From contig JAGRLX010000135.1 of NCBI GenBank assembly GCA_020441605.1, positions 1-64,000 of the forward strand: a stretch of DNA of 64,000 nucleotides. The letters run 5' to 3'. Each line of letters begins with the position of its first letter. Position 1 is the stretch's first letter. Under the pieces are notes generated by a model, which saw nothing but the letters and a program-made list of their open reading frames with translations, ran no database searches and had not been told where the DNA came from. Source of the DNA: Alphaproteobacteria bacterium. GTDB taxonomy: Bacteria; Pseudomonadota; Alphaproteobacteria; Rhizobiales; Aestuariivirgaceae. Made by a program: the position numbers and the translations under genes. This document shows positions 8,476 to 19,238 of the stretch, piece by piece.

Positions 8476-10362
8476 GTGGATCAGATTCTGACATCGGCAA
8501 GGACGGCAGGCGACGCGCCGGCAAATGGCGACGGACACAGGGATCGCGAGCTCCAACGGGCGCTGCAGGATCTCTCGCGCCCGGAGTTTGGCTATGGCGT
8601 GCTTGTCACCGCTGCTTCCTTCATTGTGCTGATCAGTGGCGGGTTCTTCGCGCTGGCTCTTACGCAATACTCTTACACGGCATTGGTTTCGCTCATCCTA
8701 GGCGGCCTTATTCTGACCTTGGGCGTGACAATTGGCGAATTCATGTGGCGGAAGCGAACACGCCGCAGGCTTGAAGCGCTGGAGACGGCGATCGTTGCAC
8801 TTCAAGAGGCACGTCGGCAGGCGGAAGCTTCAAGCAATGCAAAGTCCCGGTTCCTTGCAACGACGACCCATGAAATCCGGACGCCAATGAATGGCGTGAT
8901 CGGCATGATCGGACTGCTGACGGAGACCGACCTTACGGCTGAACAATACAACTACGCGAAGACCGCGGAGTCCTCGGCAAGGGCGTTGCTCTCAATCGTG
9001 GACGAGTTACTCGATATCAGCAAGGCCGAACAGGACAGTCCGCATATCCGGAATGCTCCGTTCGATCCGGTAGCCCTCGTGGAAGGAGTCACGGAGCTTC
9101 TCGCCCCGCGCGCCCATGCCAAGGCAGTAGAGATTTCGTGTTTCGTTTCGCGTAAACTTCCAGGCCGGCTGATCGGTGACGAGCAACGCCTGCGGCAGGT
9201 CCTCTTCAACCTGTGCGGAAACGCCATCAAGTTCACGACCAGCGGAGGGGTATCCTTGGTGATGACAGCCGATGACCCTGACCATTACCAAATCGATGTA
9301 TCCGACAGTGGCATCGGCATGGACCGCGACGAGTTGGCTCGGGTGTTCGATGAATATGCACAAGCGAATGCAGACACCAAGCGCCAGTTCGGTGGGACCG
9401 GACTGGGGCTCGCTATTGCACGCAAGCTGGTCATGGCCATGGGCGGAACCATCGCGGTAACCAGCGCCAAGGGCAAAGGAAGCTGCTTCTCGGTTCGAAT
9501 GCCGCTGTTGCCGGATGGCAAACACTCCGCAGCACCAGCAAGCCTGACCGGCAGGACATTCGTGATTGCGATGGTTCCTGGCCCGACTGCCGAACACCTC
9601 GGCAAGTTGTTGGCTGAACTGGGTGCCTCGGTGTCATTTGTAGAGTGCGGTGATCGGCTACGCGAAATTCTGGCTGACATCGACAACAGTGTCACCAACG
9701 ATCTCATTTGCGACGCCGCCTTCGCCGATGTCCTCCGAGACTGGGCGGCGACGTCCCGAAACGCGGCAAGTCGGCGGCGCGTATATGTGATGATGCGCGC
9801 AGAAGAACGGCGTCGACTTCAGGATCTATTGGGAGCACCGTTTGCCGGCTATCTGCTCAAACCTTTCCGGCGTCATACGATCGAGGTCAGGTTGTCGCAT
9901 ACTGTCGATAGTAGCCTGTCTGAAACCATCAGTGAATTGCGGCGGATCGTTGGCCGGTCGAGGACGGGTGTCAGTCTCCGTGTGCTTCTAGCCGAGGACA
10001 ACCCGGTCAATGCGCTTCTCGCAAGAACCATGCTGGAGAAGGCTGGATGCGATGTGACCCATGCCCGCAACGGATTTGAAGCATTGGCCGCCATTGCCAA
10101 CGGGCTGCGTCCCGAGATTGTCATCATGGATGTTGAGATGCCAGGACTGGATGGGTTGGAGGCGACACGCAGGATACGATCCGGCGAAAGCGATTCTGGA
10201 ACGGGCCGGGTCCCCATTCTCGCCCTCACCGCGAACGCGCGTCCGGCTGACGTTGCAGAATGTCTCGCAGCTGGCATGGACGGTCATCTGTCAAAGCCAT
10301 TTGATCGGCAAGATCTCGATGAGGCGATTGCCAAACTCGTGATGCGCCGGAAGGCTGCCTGA
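8476..10362 (+). CDS. Membrane-bound hybrid sensor histidine kinase
   Basis: A 628-residue hybrid kinase from the GTG at 8476. A TTG at 8344 would add 44 residues of atypical composition. Two membrane helices (about 39-63 and 67-91) have almost no periplasmic loop. A coiled linker follows, then a HisKA domain with [13 protein letters not shown] (His about 132), a HATPase with GNAIKF, DSGIGM and [13 protein letters not shown], a degenerate receiver (about 350-480) that lacks a clear acidic pocket but keeps the LLKPF end, and a canonical receiver with AEDNPVNA, phospho-Asp in IMDVEMPG (about 552) and LSKPFD. There is no response regulator or Hpt gene nearby, so phosphate output must go elsewhere. 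The signal is unknown. The lack of a sensor loop suggests membrane or cytoplasmic sensing. Confidence 0.88.
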   Translation: MDQILTSARTAGDAPANGDGHRDRELQRALQDLSRPEFGYGVLVTAASFIVLISGGFFALALTQYSYTALVSLILGGLILTLGVTIGEFMWRKRTRRRLEALETAIVALQEARRQAEASSNAKSRFLATTTHEIRTPMNGVIGMIGLLTETDLTAEQYNYAKTAESSARALLSIVDELLDISKAEQDSPHIRNAPFDPVALVEGVTELLAPRAHAKAVEISCFVSRKLPGRLIGDEQRLRQVLFNLCGNAIKFTTSGGVSLVMTADDPDHYQIDVSDSGIGMDRDELARVFDEYAQANADTKRQFGGTGLGLAIARKLVMAMGGTIAVTSAKGKGSCFSVRMPLLPDGKHSAAPASLTGRTFVIAMVPGPTAEHLGKLLAELGASVSFVECGDRLREILADIDNSVTNDLICDAAFADVLRDWAATSRNAASRRRVYVMMRAEERRRLQDLLGAPFAGYLLKPFRRHTIEVRLSHTVDSSLSETISELRRIVGRSRTGVSLRVLLAEDNPVNALLARTMLEKAGCDVTHARNGFEALAAIANGLRPEIVIMDVEMPGLDGLEATRRIRSGESDSGTGRVPILALTANARPADVAECLAAGMDGHLSKPFDRQDLDEAIAKLVMRRKAA

Positions 10363-10426
10363 CCCCAACAGGGAACTTCCACAAACCCCCACACTATGGC
10401 AAGAAGTCTATCAAGGAGCATAGAAA

Positions 10427-11245
10427 CTGTCTGAGCGGATTGCCATTCGCACCGAGCGTGGCGGCCTCGTCCTTCGAATAGCCGAGGGCGCAGACGAAAT
10501 TCGCGCCTGCCAAAGACTGCGCTACCGAATATTCTATGAAGAACTACAGGCGCAGCCCACTGCAGAGGCCGCAGCCAATCGTGTCGATGCCGATCGCTTC
10601 GATTCCTTCTGCGACCATCTTGTCGTCGTGCAAACCGTGGGGCGATCGGCGGATAACCCGATATTGCTCGACGATGGCGAGCTGGTCGGGACCTACAGGC
10701 TGCTCAGGCAGGAAGTTGCTGAGCGGCATGGAGGTTTCTACTCACAGGACGAGTTTGACGTCGCCGCTGTTGTGAAATCACATCCAAACCTGCGCTTCCT
10801 GGAACTCGGGCGGTCCTGTGTTCTGAAACCACATCGGACCAGGCCAGTCGTTGAACTATTGTGGCAGGGCATCTGGAATTATGTCCGTGCCCATGATCTC
10901 CACGTCATGATCGGCTGCGCAAGCCTGGAGGGCACCAATCTCGCGGATCATTCGGCTGCGTTGAGCTTCCTGGCGCAGGCGGCGGCGGCCCCGGCCGAGT
11001 GGAGGGTCAAGGCGCATTCCCATCGCTATGTCCCGATGAACCGAATACCAGCCAGTGAACTTAATCATCGTGATGCCTTGCGCAGTCTGCCCCCCTTGAT
11101 CAAGGGCTATCTGCGGCTGGGCTGCTATATTGGCGACGGCGCGGTGATTGACCATCAGTTTAACACCATCGACGTGCTGATCGTGCTGCCTGTATCCGTG
11201 ATCAATGCCCGCTATTTCTCACACTTCGGACAACCTAACGATTGA
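10427..11245 (+). CDS. olsB: Ornithine-acyl[ACP] N-acyltransferase family (OlsB-like)
   Basis: A GNAT-type acyltransferase of the OlsB family, which adds a 3-hydroxyacyl chain to ornithine in the first step of ornithine-lipid synthesis. Conserved stretches: IRACQRLRYRIFYEELQAQP near the N-terminus, DRFDSFCDHLVV, VGTYRLLRQEVA, FLELGRSCV and GYLRLGCYIGDGAVID. The frame is open and conserved from about 10442, but the only ATG/GTG/TTG codons in frame are far downstream (GTG 10628). After the in-frame TAG at 10421 the best start is CTG at 10427, eight bases after a perfect AAGGAG (10413-10418). That gives 272 residues, the family length. The end overlaps convergent maeB by 11 bases. Confidence 0.85.
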   Translation: MSERIAIRTERGGLVLRIAEGADEIRACQRLRYRIFYEELQAQPTAEAAANRVDADRFDSFCDHLVVVQTVGRSADNPILLDDGELVGTYRLLRQEVAERHGGFYSQDEFDVAAVVKSHPNLRFLELGRSCVLKPHRTRPVVELLWQGIWNYVRAHDLHVMIGCASLEGTNLADHSAALSFLAQAAAAPAEWRVKAHSHRYVPMNRIPASELNHRDALRSLPPLIKGYLRLGCYIGDGAVIDHQFNTIDVLIVLPVSVINARYFSHFGQPND

Positions 11246-13514
11246 TGTCAAAGGCAGCAATCGCAGCCAAGTTCACGATGTCCGACGTTGTCGCCGACAT
11301 CGAGGCAATCTGGACGGGCCGATCCAATCCTGTCAGCAATGGGCCGATTACCGTCACACCGCCCAACTGCTGCAACATCTTGGTGGAGATCGCCGCCGAA
11401 TGGGCAGCCGGCATGACGAGCACGTTGGCTGGCGCAGTGAGACGACAGAAAGGATAGAGAGCCATGGCATCCCGCGATAGCGCGACATCGGGACCCATTT
11501 CTCCATCATACTCGAAATCGACATGACGCTTGTCCAGAACAGCGACTGCATCTCGGACATATTGCGCCCGCTCACCCTTCGGGTAGCCAAAGGTGGAATA
11601 AGACAAGAAGGCCACGCGCGGCTCGTAACCAAAGCGCTTCGCTACACCCGCTGCCTCCTGTGCGATATCCGCAAGTTCCAATGCAGACGGCAATTCGTGA
11701 ATGGAGGTATCGGCGATAAAAACCGTGCGACCGCGCACCAAGGCCATCGAGACACCGATCGGCCGGTGCCCAGGTCGATTGTCGATGGCGCGCCGCACGT
11801 TATCGAGGGCAAGGGAGAAGTTTCTGGTCAAGCCTGTCACCACCGCATCGGCATCTCCTACCGCCACCATGCAGGCGGCAAATACGTTGCGGTCCTGGTT
11901 TGCCATCCGCTGGCAATCGCGGAACAGAAAACCTTCGCGCTGCAGGCGCTCATAGAGATAATTGGCGTAATCGACGTTGCGCTCCGAGATTCGCGCGTTG
12001 AGGATCTCGACATTCTCGTGAAGCTCAAGACCGGAAGTCTTCAGTGTGGTTTCGATTTCAGCTTCGCGACCAATCAGAATGGCCCTGCCCAGGCCGGCCG
12101 CCGCAAACGTGTTTGCGGCGCGGATCATTCTGTCTTCCTCGCCTTCGGCAAAGACGACCCGCTTCGGCGTTACCCTTACCTTTTCGAACACGCTATGCAG
12201 CGTTCCAGCGATCGGATCGAGCCGTGCCGACAACTGGGCTGAATACTCTTCAAGATCCGCAATATGTCGCCGGGCGACGCCCGATTCCATTGCCGCCTTG
12301 GCGACAGCCACCGGAATCGTGGAAATAAGACGCGGGTCGAAGGGAACCGGGATCAGATAGTCGCGGCCAAAGGTCAGCCGCGAGCCGTGGTAGGCTGCCG
12401 CAACTTCATCCGGCACATCCTCTCGCGCCAGTTCTGCAAGCGCCCGAGCAGCGGCAATCTTCATCTCTTCATTGATGGTGCGCGCCCGCACATCAAGCGC
12501 ACCCCGGAAGATATATGGAAAGCCAAGCACGTTATTCACCTGATTGGCATAGTCGGAACGGCCCGTCGCCATAATGGCGTCGGATCGCACCTTGGAAACT
12601 TCTTCAGGCGTGATCTCGGGATCGGGATTGGCCATGGCGAAAATAATCGGGTCGGGGGCCATGGAGGCGACCATTTCGGGCGTGAGGGCGCCCGCTATCG
12701 ACAATCCAAAAAAGACGTCAGCACCTTCCACGGCCTCCGCCAACGTGCGCGCCTTCGTCTCTACGGCATGGGCCGATTTCCATTGATTCATGCCTTGGGT
12801 ACGGCCCTTGTATACCACACCCTTGGAGTCGGCGAGGATGACATTGCCATGGGGTACGCCCAAGGATTTCATCAACTCGACGCAGGCAATAGCCGCTGCG
12901 CCGGCACCGTTGCAGACCAGCTTTACCGAGGACAGATCTCGACCCGTCAAATGGAGAGCATTTATGAGACCCGCGGTCGCTATGATTGCCGTGCCGTGCT
13001 GGTCGTCATGGAAGACCGGGATCTCCATGAGTTCGCGCAACCGTTGCTCGATGATGAAGCAGTCCGGCGCCCTGATGTCTTCAAGATTGATGCCGCCGAA
13101 GGATGGACCGAGATAGCGCACTGCGTTGATGAATTGATCCACGTCCTTTGTATCGACTTCAAGATCGATGGAATCCACGTCAGCAAAGCGCTTGAACAGA
13201 ACCGATTTGCCCTCCATCACCGGCTTGGAAGCCAGCGCACCCAGATCACCCAGGCCGAGGATTGCCGTTCCGTTTGAAATCACGGCAACCAGATTGCCCT
13301 TTGCAGTATAGTCATAGGCAGTTTCAGGAGCCTCGGCGATCTTTCGCACCGGCACGGCAACACCCGGGCTGTAGGCCAGTGACAAGTCACGCTGCGTTGC
13401 CATGGGCTTGGTAGGATTGATCTCAAGCTTGCCGGGCTTGCCCTGCTGATGGAAGAGAAGCGCTTCCTCCTCCGTAAACGTTGGTCGCTTGCCCTGCTTT
13501 TTCTCGACACTCAT
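11235..13514 (-). CDS. maeB: NAD(P)-dependent malic enzyme with C-terminal phosphotransacetylase-like domain
   Basis: A 759-residue multidomain malic enzyme of the TME/MaeB type, which converts malate to pyruvate and CO2 with reduction of NAD(P). Residues about 1-430 hold the malic enzyme core: [11 protein letters not shown], the metal and catalytic region [24 protein letters not shown], and the nucleotide-binding [11 protein letters not shown]. Residues about 430-759 are a phosphate acetyl/butyryl transferase-like domain, thought to be regulatory rather than catalytic in this family. Two such paralogues (NAD and NADP types) are common in rhizobia. I cannot decide the cofactor from sequence. 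It diverges from mutS and converges on olsB with an 11-base overlap. Confidence 0.93.
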   Translation of the reverse strand: MSVEKKQGKRPTFTEEEALLFHQQGKPGKLEINPTKPMATQRDLSLAYSPGVAVPVRKIAEAPETAYDYTAKGNLVAVISNGTAILGLGDLGALASKPVMEGKSVLFKRFADVDSIDLEVDTKDVDQFINAVRYLGPSFGGINLEDIRAPDCFIIEQRLRELMEIPVFHDDQHGTAIIATAGLINALHLTGRDLSSVKLVCNGAGAAAIACVELMKSLGVPHGNVILADSKGVVYKGRTQGMNQWKSAHAVETKARTLAEAVEGADVFFGLSIAGALTPEMVASMAPDPIIFAMANPDPEITPEEVSKVRSDAIMATGRSDYANQVNNVLGFPYIFRGALDVRARTINEEMKIAAARALAELAREDVPDEVAAAYHGSRLTFGRDYLIPVPFDPRLISTIPVAVAKAAMESGVARRHIADLEEYSAQLSARLDPIAGTLHSVFEKVRVTPKRVVFAEGEEDRMIRAANTFAAAGLGRAILIGREAEIETTLKTSGLELHENVEILNARISERNVDYANYLYERLQREGFLFRDCQRMANQDRNVFAACMVAVGDADAVVTGLTRNFSLALDNVRRAIDNRPGHRPIGVSMALVRGRTVFIADTSIHELPSALELADIAQEAAGVAKRFGYEPRVAFLSYSTFGYPKGERAQYVRDAVAVLDKRHVDFEYDGEMGPDVALSRDAMALYPFCRLTAPANVLVMPAAHSAAISTKMLQQLGGVTVIGPLLTGLDRPVQIASMSATTSDIVNLAAIAAFDINR

Positions 13515-13747
13515 GAAGCTTCAGCCCTTCCGCTCAGAACATGGCAAGACTAGTGACACCCGACAACTTCCTCAAGTCGGCAAATCGGCTTATTTCAGCA
13601 CATATCGTGCGGCATGCACCGGGACTTGGCGGTCAGGCCTCGTTGGCCGGCCGGCAGTACCCGTTGGCCGCATTGACGTCGCTGATTGTCATCAGTAACC
13701 GTTCGCGGCTGTTTCCACCCGCCCGTCCATTGCGGTATGGAAGCGAT

Positions 13748-16465
13748 ATGAATGAGCAAACTGCCACCGCCGAGTCGCTCCTCGATAGGGACGCCGGACG
13801 CGCCACACCGGTCATGGCGCAATATCTCGATATCAAGGCGGCGAATCCCGGCAGTCTATTGTTTTACCGTATGGGCGACTTCTACGAACTGTTCTTCGGG
13901 GATGCAGAAATCGCCGCCCGCGACCTAGGTATTGCTCTGACGAAACGCGGCAAGCACCTCGGTGAAGACATTCCGATGTGTGGGGTGCCTGTCCATGCAG
14001 CCGACGGCTATCTGCAGAGATTGATCCGTCTAGGCCACCGGGTAGCCATTTGCGAACAGCTGGAAGACCCTTCAGAAGCCAGGAAACGCGGATCGAAGGC
14101 AGTCGTCCGGCGAGATGTGGTCCGGCTCATTACGCCCGGAACCCTGACGGAAGATACGTTGCTCGAGTCCCGGAGCCACAACTATCTCGCCGCTCTCGCC
14201 AGGGTCCGCGGTTCTGGCGAGATCGCCTTGGCCTGGGCAGATATCTCGTCTGGCGACCTAAATGTGATGTCTACACGTCCCGATCGTCTCGGTGCGGATC
14301 TCGCAAGACTGGATTGCCGTGAGATCGTCGTTCCTGACAGTCTTCTCGACGAGGAGCCTTTCCAGGGGCTCCTGGGCGCGGCGGGAACATCCGTCACGCC
14401 TCTGCCGGGTGCCAGGTTTGATTCCATCTCGGCAGAGCGACGTCTGGCGGCCCACTTTGGAGTATCGTCGCTCGACGCCTTCGCTTCGTTCACCAAGGCG
14501 GAATTGTCGAGCTTGGGTGGTCTCGTCGAATATATAACGCTGACCCAAGTTGGACAGACTCCCTATTTGCGTCCGCCGCGCCGGGAAGTACCTGGCGGCT
14601 ACCTGCTGATCGATGCCGCGACACGCACCAACCTCGAGTTGTCACGCAACCTGTCGGGAGCCCGCGACGGAAGCCTCCTTTCGATCATAGACATGACGGT
14701 GACGGCCAGCGGCGCCAGGCTTCTTGCCGAGCGCCTGTCCCGCCCATTGACCGAACCAGTCCTTATCACGGCCAGGCTGGATGAAATTGACTTTTTCCTT
14801 GAGCACTCGGATCTGCGCCATGACATCCGCAACAACCTTCGCCGCATGCCGGACATGGCTCGTGCGCTTGGCCGACTGACGGTCGGCCGCGCCGGACCAC
14901 GGGATCTGGCCTCCATCAGGGACGGCCTGCAATCTGCCCTGGCAATCGATGCCCTCATTCGACAACGAGAAGGATTGGGCGGCTTTCCGCTGAACATCGC
15001 CGCTGCCTGCGATGACATCCGAGCAACGGATGTGGGTTTGGTATCGCAGCTTTCCGCCGCCCTAGCGGACGATTTGCCGTCACAGACACGGGAGGGTGGG
15101 TTTGTGCGCGAAGGTTACCTCACGGACATCGATGAAACCCGCCGGCTTCGCGACGACACCCGCCAAGTGATCGCTGGCCTGCAAACGCAATACGCCACCG
15201 AAACCGGCCTGAAGGCGCTCAAGATCAGGCATAACAACATCCTTGGTTATTTCATCGAGGTCTCGAGCCAACAGGCCGCCAGCCTGACATTGCCGTCCCA
15301 AGATGGGCGCTTTATGCATCGCCAGACAGTCGCCAATGCAATGCGTTTTGTCACAAGGGAACTCACTGATCTGGAACGGCGAATCGCTAGCGCGGCTGAC
15401 CGACTTATGGCCTTGGAGACGGACATTTTCGAGCAACTTGCGGCAAGGGTGACATCCCAGCGCGATGCCATCGCCCATTGCACGGAAGCAATATCAGCCA
15501 TAGACGTCGCCACATCACTGGCCGAACTGGCCCAGCAGCGACGCTATGTGCGGCCTAGGCTAGACATGTCCATGGCCTTCGAGATCACAGGCGGCCGTCA
15601 TCCGGTAGTCGAGGCCAATCTGGAGGCGAAAGCCGAGGGTTCCTTCGTGACGAATGATTGTCATCTGTCCGGCAAGGGAACCCGGATCTGGCTATTGACC
15701 GGACCGAATATGGCCGGAAAATCGACATTCCTTCGGCAAAACGCCCTTCTTGCCATTCTCGCACAGATGGGCTCGTTCGTGCCCGCCGACAGCGCCTATA
15801 TCGGCATCGTCGACCGCCTGTTCAGCCGGGTTGGTGCAGCCGACGATCTGGCCAGAGGGCGGTCGACCTTCATGGTCGAAATGGTAGAGACGGCGGCCAT
15901 CCTGAATCAGGCGACACCGCGGTCCTTGGTCATTCTTGATGAGATCGGCCGTGGTACGGCAACTTTCGATGGTCTATCAATTGCCTGGGCAACAATTGAA
16001 AGCCTGCACGATACCAACTGCTGTCGGGCGCTCTTTGCAACTCATTATCATGAACTCACCGCGCTCTCTTCGCGGCTGGAGCAGTTGTCGAATGTCACAG
16101 TGAAAGTGCGAGAGTGGCACGGGGAAGTCGTCTTTCTTCACGAGGTCATTGCCGGTGTTGCGGATCGTTCCTATGGCATTCAGGTAGCAAAGCTCGCCGG
16201 ACTGCCGCCAGCTGTGATCGCCCGTGCCAGCGATATTCTGGAACATCTGGAACAAAGCGAACAATCGTCCGCACGAAAGAGCATGGTAGACGACTTGCCA
16301 TTGTTTTCAGCTGCCAATTCGGCAAGCAAGAAATCATCCCTGCCCCAGCAAGGCGAAATCGAAAAGAGGCTTGCGGCTGTTGTGCCCGATGAGCTATCGC
16401 CACGACAGGCGCTCGAACTGCTCTACGAACTCAAAGAAGCCCTGCCGGATTTGCAGACGTCATGA
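13748..16465 (+). CDS. mutS: DNA mismatch repair protein MutS
   Basis: A 905-residue MutS. Near the N-terminus the mismatch-binding loop MGDFYELFFGDA carries the conserved Phe-X-Glu. GPNMAGKSTFLRQ is the Walker A of the C-terminal ATPase, followed by GRGTATFDGLSIAWA and FATHYHEL. MutS recognises mismatches and recruits MutL. The start at ATG 13748 follows GGAAG. A longer reading from 13541 adds about 69 non-conserved residues and is rejected. The stop overlaps glnD as ATGA. The mutS-glnD-murJ run is a familiar alphaproteobacterial arrangement. The 233 bases between maeB and mutS must hold both divergent promoters. Confidence 0.97.
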   Translation: MNEQTATAESLLDRDAGRATPVMAQYLDIKAANPGSLLFYRMGDFYELFFGDAEIAARDLGIALTKRGKHLGEDIPMCGVPVHAADGYLQRLIRLGHRVAICEQLEDPSEARKRGSKAVVRRDVVRLITPGTLTEDTLLESRSHNYLAALARVRGSGEIALAWADISSGDLNVMSTRPDRLGADLARLDCREIVVPDSLLDEEPFQGLLGAAGTSVTPLPGARFDSISAERRLAAHFGVSSLDAFASFTKAELSSLGGLVEYITLTQVGQTPYLRPPRREVPGGYLLIDAATRTNLELSRNLSGARDGSLLSIIDMTVTASGARLLAERLSRPLTEPVLITARLDEIDFFLEHSDLRHDIRNNLRRMPDMARALGRLTVGRAGPRDLASIRDGLQSALAIDALIRQREGLGGFPLNIAAACDDIRATDVGLVSQLSAALADDLPSQTREGGFVREGYLTDIDETRRLRDDTRQVIAGLQTQYATETGLKALKIRHNNILGYFIEVSSQQAASLTLPSQDGRFMHRQTVANAMRFVTRELTDLERRIASAADRLMALETDIFEQLAARVTSQRDAIAHCTEAISAIDVATSLAELAQQRRYVRPRLDMSMAFEITGGRHPVVEANLEAKAEGSFVTNDCHLSGKGTRIWLLTGPNMAGKSTFLRQNALLAILAQMGSFVPADSAYIGIVDRLFSRVGAADDLARGRSTFMVEMVETAAILNQATPRSLVILDEIGRGTATFDGLSIAWATIESLHDTNCCRALFATHYHELTALSSRLEQLSNVTVKVREWHGEVVFLHEVIAGVADRSYGIQVAKLAGLPPAVIARASDILEHLEQSEQSSARKSMVDDLPLFSAANSASKKSSLPQQGEIEKRLAAVVPDELSPRQALELLYELKEALPDLQTS

Positions 16466-19224
16466 ACACGGTTCCCAAGGCCCTGATTGACGGCAACAAG
16501 CTTGAGAGAGAACTCGCAAATCTGACCGCGGGACATGGCTCAAACCCTGCAACCCTTCGCCCGGTAATTGTTAGACACCTGAAAGATCTTCTCCAGTCGG
16601 TGCGCAAGGGAGCGGAACGTCGTCTGCTGAAGGATGGCAGAGGGACGTCCTGTGCCGAAAGTCTAAGCTTTGCACAAGACGAGATCATCCGTGCGCTGTT
16701 CAAAACTGCGAGCGATGTGCTTTTCCCGTCAGGGAAGTTCAGTGCTTCCGAAGGGTTGTCGGTTGTCGCGGTCGGTGGGTATGGCCGGGGCACTCTCGCA
16801 CCCGGATCGGACATCGACTTGCTTTTCATCCTGCCGGCCAGACAATCACAACGCATCCAGTCGATAGCGGAGTTCATTCTCTACACGCTGTGGGACCTGC
16901 GTCAAAAGGTGGGTCACGCCACCCGCAGCATCGAGGAATGCATCCGGCTCGCAAAGACCGACAACACCATCCTAACGGCAATCCTGGAAGCGCGATATAT
17001 CTGCGGCGATCGCGATCTCTATGATCAATTGGCGCATGACTTCCGGCGGGACATCGTTGCAAAGGGTGCAAAGGAATTCGTCGAAAGCAAGCTCGCCGAG
17101 CGCGATGCACGTCTGCACAAGGCTGGCGAAAGTAGATATCTGGTCGAGCCAGACGTGAAAGATGGCAAGGGAGGACTGCGGGACCTGAATACGCTCTTCT
17201 GGATCGCCAAGTTTCTATTTGCGACGAATTCTCCGGATCAACTTGCCGAGAAAGGTGCCTTTAGTCGCGAAGAGCTGGCGACCTTCAAGAAGTGCGAGAA
17301 TTTCTTGTGGGCGGTCAGGTGTCATCTGCATTTCATCTCGGGCCGCAGCGGAGACCGTCTGGGTTTCGACCGGCAATCCGAGATTGCAGAGCGACTAGGC
17401 TACAAGGCGCACGGCGGCTTAAAACACGTCGAGAGGTTCATGAAGCACTACTTCCTGGTTGCAAAGGATGTTGGCGACCTGACCCGCATACTGTGTGCCA
17501 GCCTCGAGGCGAGACAGGTCAAGAGTGTTCCAACCCTCAGCCGTGTGTTCGGACGGTTCCGTCTACGCGAGTCCGGTGATCTGCCGGACGCGCCAGACTT
17601 CCGACTGGAAGGTGGCCGCATCGCTCTGAAGTCATCAAGCGTGCTCGGCCGTGATCCGGTGAACATCATCCGCCTGTTTGCGATAGCTGGCCGCCAGAGT
17701 GCAGAAATCCATCCGGATGCGCTGAAACAGGTACGCCGGTCACTGCCTCTGATACGAAGGCATGTCAAGAACGACCCTCAGGCGAATGCCATCTTCATCG
17801 AAATGCTGACGGCTGGTGGTGAACCGGAGCGCATTCTGCGCTTGATGAATGAAGCAGGCGTCCTCGGCAGGTTCATTCCTGAGTTCGGGCGGATTGTGGC
17901 GATGATGCAGTTCAACATGTACCATCACTACACGGTTGACGAGCACCTCATTCGTGCCGTGGGCATCTTGTCTTCCATCGAACTCGGTGATCTCGCCGAT
18001 GACCATCCGTTGGCCGCATCGATCCTTCCAACCATTGCCAGCAGACGTCCACTCTATGTCGCCGTTTTGCTCCACGACATCGCCAAGGGCCGTAAGGAGG
18101 ACCATTCGATTGCCGGTGAGAGGATCGCCCAGAGCCTTTGCCGCCGGTTTGGTCTTTCAGCGGCGGAGACCGAGTTGACCACCTGGCTCATTCGCTATCA
18201 TTTGCTGATGAGTGAAACCGCGCAGATGCGGGACTTGAATGATTTCAAGACCATCCTCGACTTCGCCAGTGCTGTTCAAAGTCTGGAACGTCTCAAGCTG
18301 CTGGTGATTCTGACGGTGGCCGACATCCGCGCAGTCGGCCCTGGTGTCTGGAATGGTTGGAAGGGGCAGTTACTTCGGACGCTTTATGCAGAGGCCGAAT
18401 CCGTGCTTTCTGGGGGGCATACGGCCGTCTCCAGGCATGAGCGCGTCATCGAAGCTCAACACGCCTTGTTCGACCGCATGCCCAACTGGACCGAAGAGCA
18501 GAAGAGAGCCTATGCCGCCCTACATTATGACGCGTACTGGCTGAGCGTGAGCACCGAAAAACAATTGCGTCACCGAGAACTCATTTCCAACGCACCATTG
18601 AAGAGCGTTGTCACGTCCTTCGAAACCGACGCCTTTACGGCCATTACCGAGTTGACCATTTATACACCCGATCATCCGCGACTGCTGGCCCTGATCACAG
18701 GTGCATGCGCCGCTGCCGGTGCCAACATCGCCGGCGCCCAGATCTTCACCACCGCAGAGGGGATGGCGCTGGATACGATCTTAATCCAGAGAGAGTTCCA
18801 ATCCGAAGAAGATGAGCAACGCCGTGCCGAACGCATTTCCGATCTCGTGCGAAAGGCTCTGCGTGGTGAACTGTGGTTGAAGGAAGCCGTTGCGAAGGCC
18901 TATCGTCCCCAGAGTCGTTTGAATGCGTTTACCGTGGAACCAAGGGTCATAATTGATAACCAGTCGTCCAACCGATTCACCGTCATCGAGATCAATGGGC
19001 TCGACCGCATCGGTCTTCTCTACGATCTCACTGAAGCTCTCTATAAATTGAATCTCAATATCGGATCGGCCCATGTCACGACCTTTGGTGAGAAGGCAGT
19101 GGACGTCTTCTACGTCACCGATCTTACCGGCGCCAAGATCGAAAGTACTTCACGAAGAAAGGTAATCGAGACAAGCCTGGGTGCAGTCCTTGCTCCTCCA
19201 CCCCTGTCGGCCGCATCGGCCTGA
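16462..19224 (+). CDS. glnD: Bifunctional uridylyltransferase/uridylyl-removing enzyme GlnD
   Basis: GlnD senses glutamine and adds or removes UMP on PII proteins, controlling nitrogen assimilation. The 920-residue protein has the nucleotidyltransferase motif GGYGRGTLAPGSDIDLLF near residue 112, the GlnD linker region (VEPDVKDGKGGLRDL), an HD domain with LLHDIAKGRKEDHS near residue 540, and two C-terminal ACT domains (TIYTPDHPRLLALITGAC and EINGLDRIGLLYDLTEAL) that bind glutamine. All catalytic motifs look intact. The ATG overlaps the mutS stop by four bases, so the two are co-transcribed, and murJ follows 14 bases later. The length matches alphaproteobacterial GlnD (about 930). Confidence 0.97.
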   Translation: MNTVPKALIDGNKLERELANLTAGHGSNPATLRPVIVRHLKDLLQSVRKGAERRLLKDGRGTSCAESLSFAQDEIIRALFKTASDVLFPSGKFSASEGLSVVAVGGYGRGTLAPGSDIDLLFILPARQSQRIQSIAEFILYTLWDLRQKVGHATRSIEECIRLAKTDNTILTAILEARYICGDRDLYDQLAHDFRRDIVAKGAKEFVESKLAERDARLHKAGESRYLVEPDVKDGKGGLRDLNTLFWIAKFLFATNSPDQLAEKGAFSREELATFKKCENFLWAVRCHLHFISGRSGDRLGFDRQSEIAERLGYKAHGGLKHVERFMKHYFLVAKDVGDLTRILCASLEARQVKSVPTLSRVFGRFRLRESGDLPDAPDFRLEGGRIALKSSSVLGRDPVNIIRLFAIAGRQSAEIHPDALKQVRRSLPLIRRHVKNDPQANAIFIEMLTAGGEPERILRLMNEAGVLGRFIPEFGRIVAMMQFNMYHHYTVDEHLIRAVGILSSIELGDLADDHPLAASILPTIASRRPLYVAVLLHDIAKGRKEDHSIAGERIAQSLCRRFGLSAAETELTTWLIRYHLLMSETAQMRDLNDFKTILDFASAVQSLERLKLLVILTVADIRAVGPGVWNGWKGQLLRTLYAEAESVLSGGHTAVSRHERVIEAQHALFDRMPNWTEEQKRAYAALHYDAYWLSVSTEKQLRHRELISNAPLKSVVTSFETDAFTAITELTIYTPDHPRLLALITGACAAAGANIAGAQIFTTAEGMALDTILIQREFQSEEDEQRRAERISDLVRKALRGELWLKEAVAKAYRPQSRLNAFTVEPRVIIDNQSSNRFTVIEINGLDRIGLLYDLTEALYKLNLNIGSAHVTTFGEKAVDVFYVTDLTGAKIESTSRRKVIETSLGAVLAPPPLSAASA

Positions 19225-19238
19225 AAACCGGTCACCAG

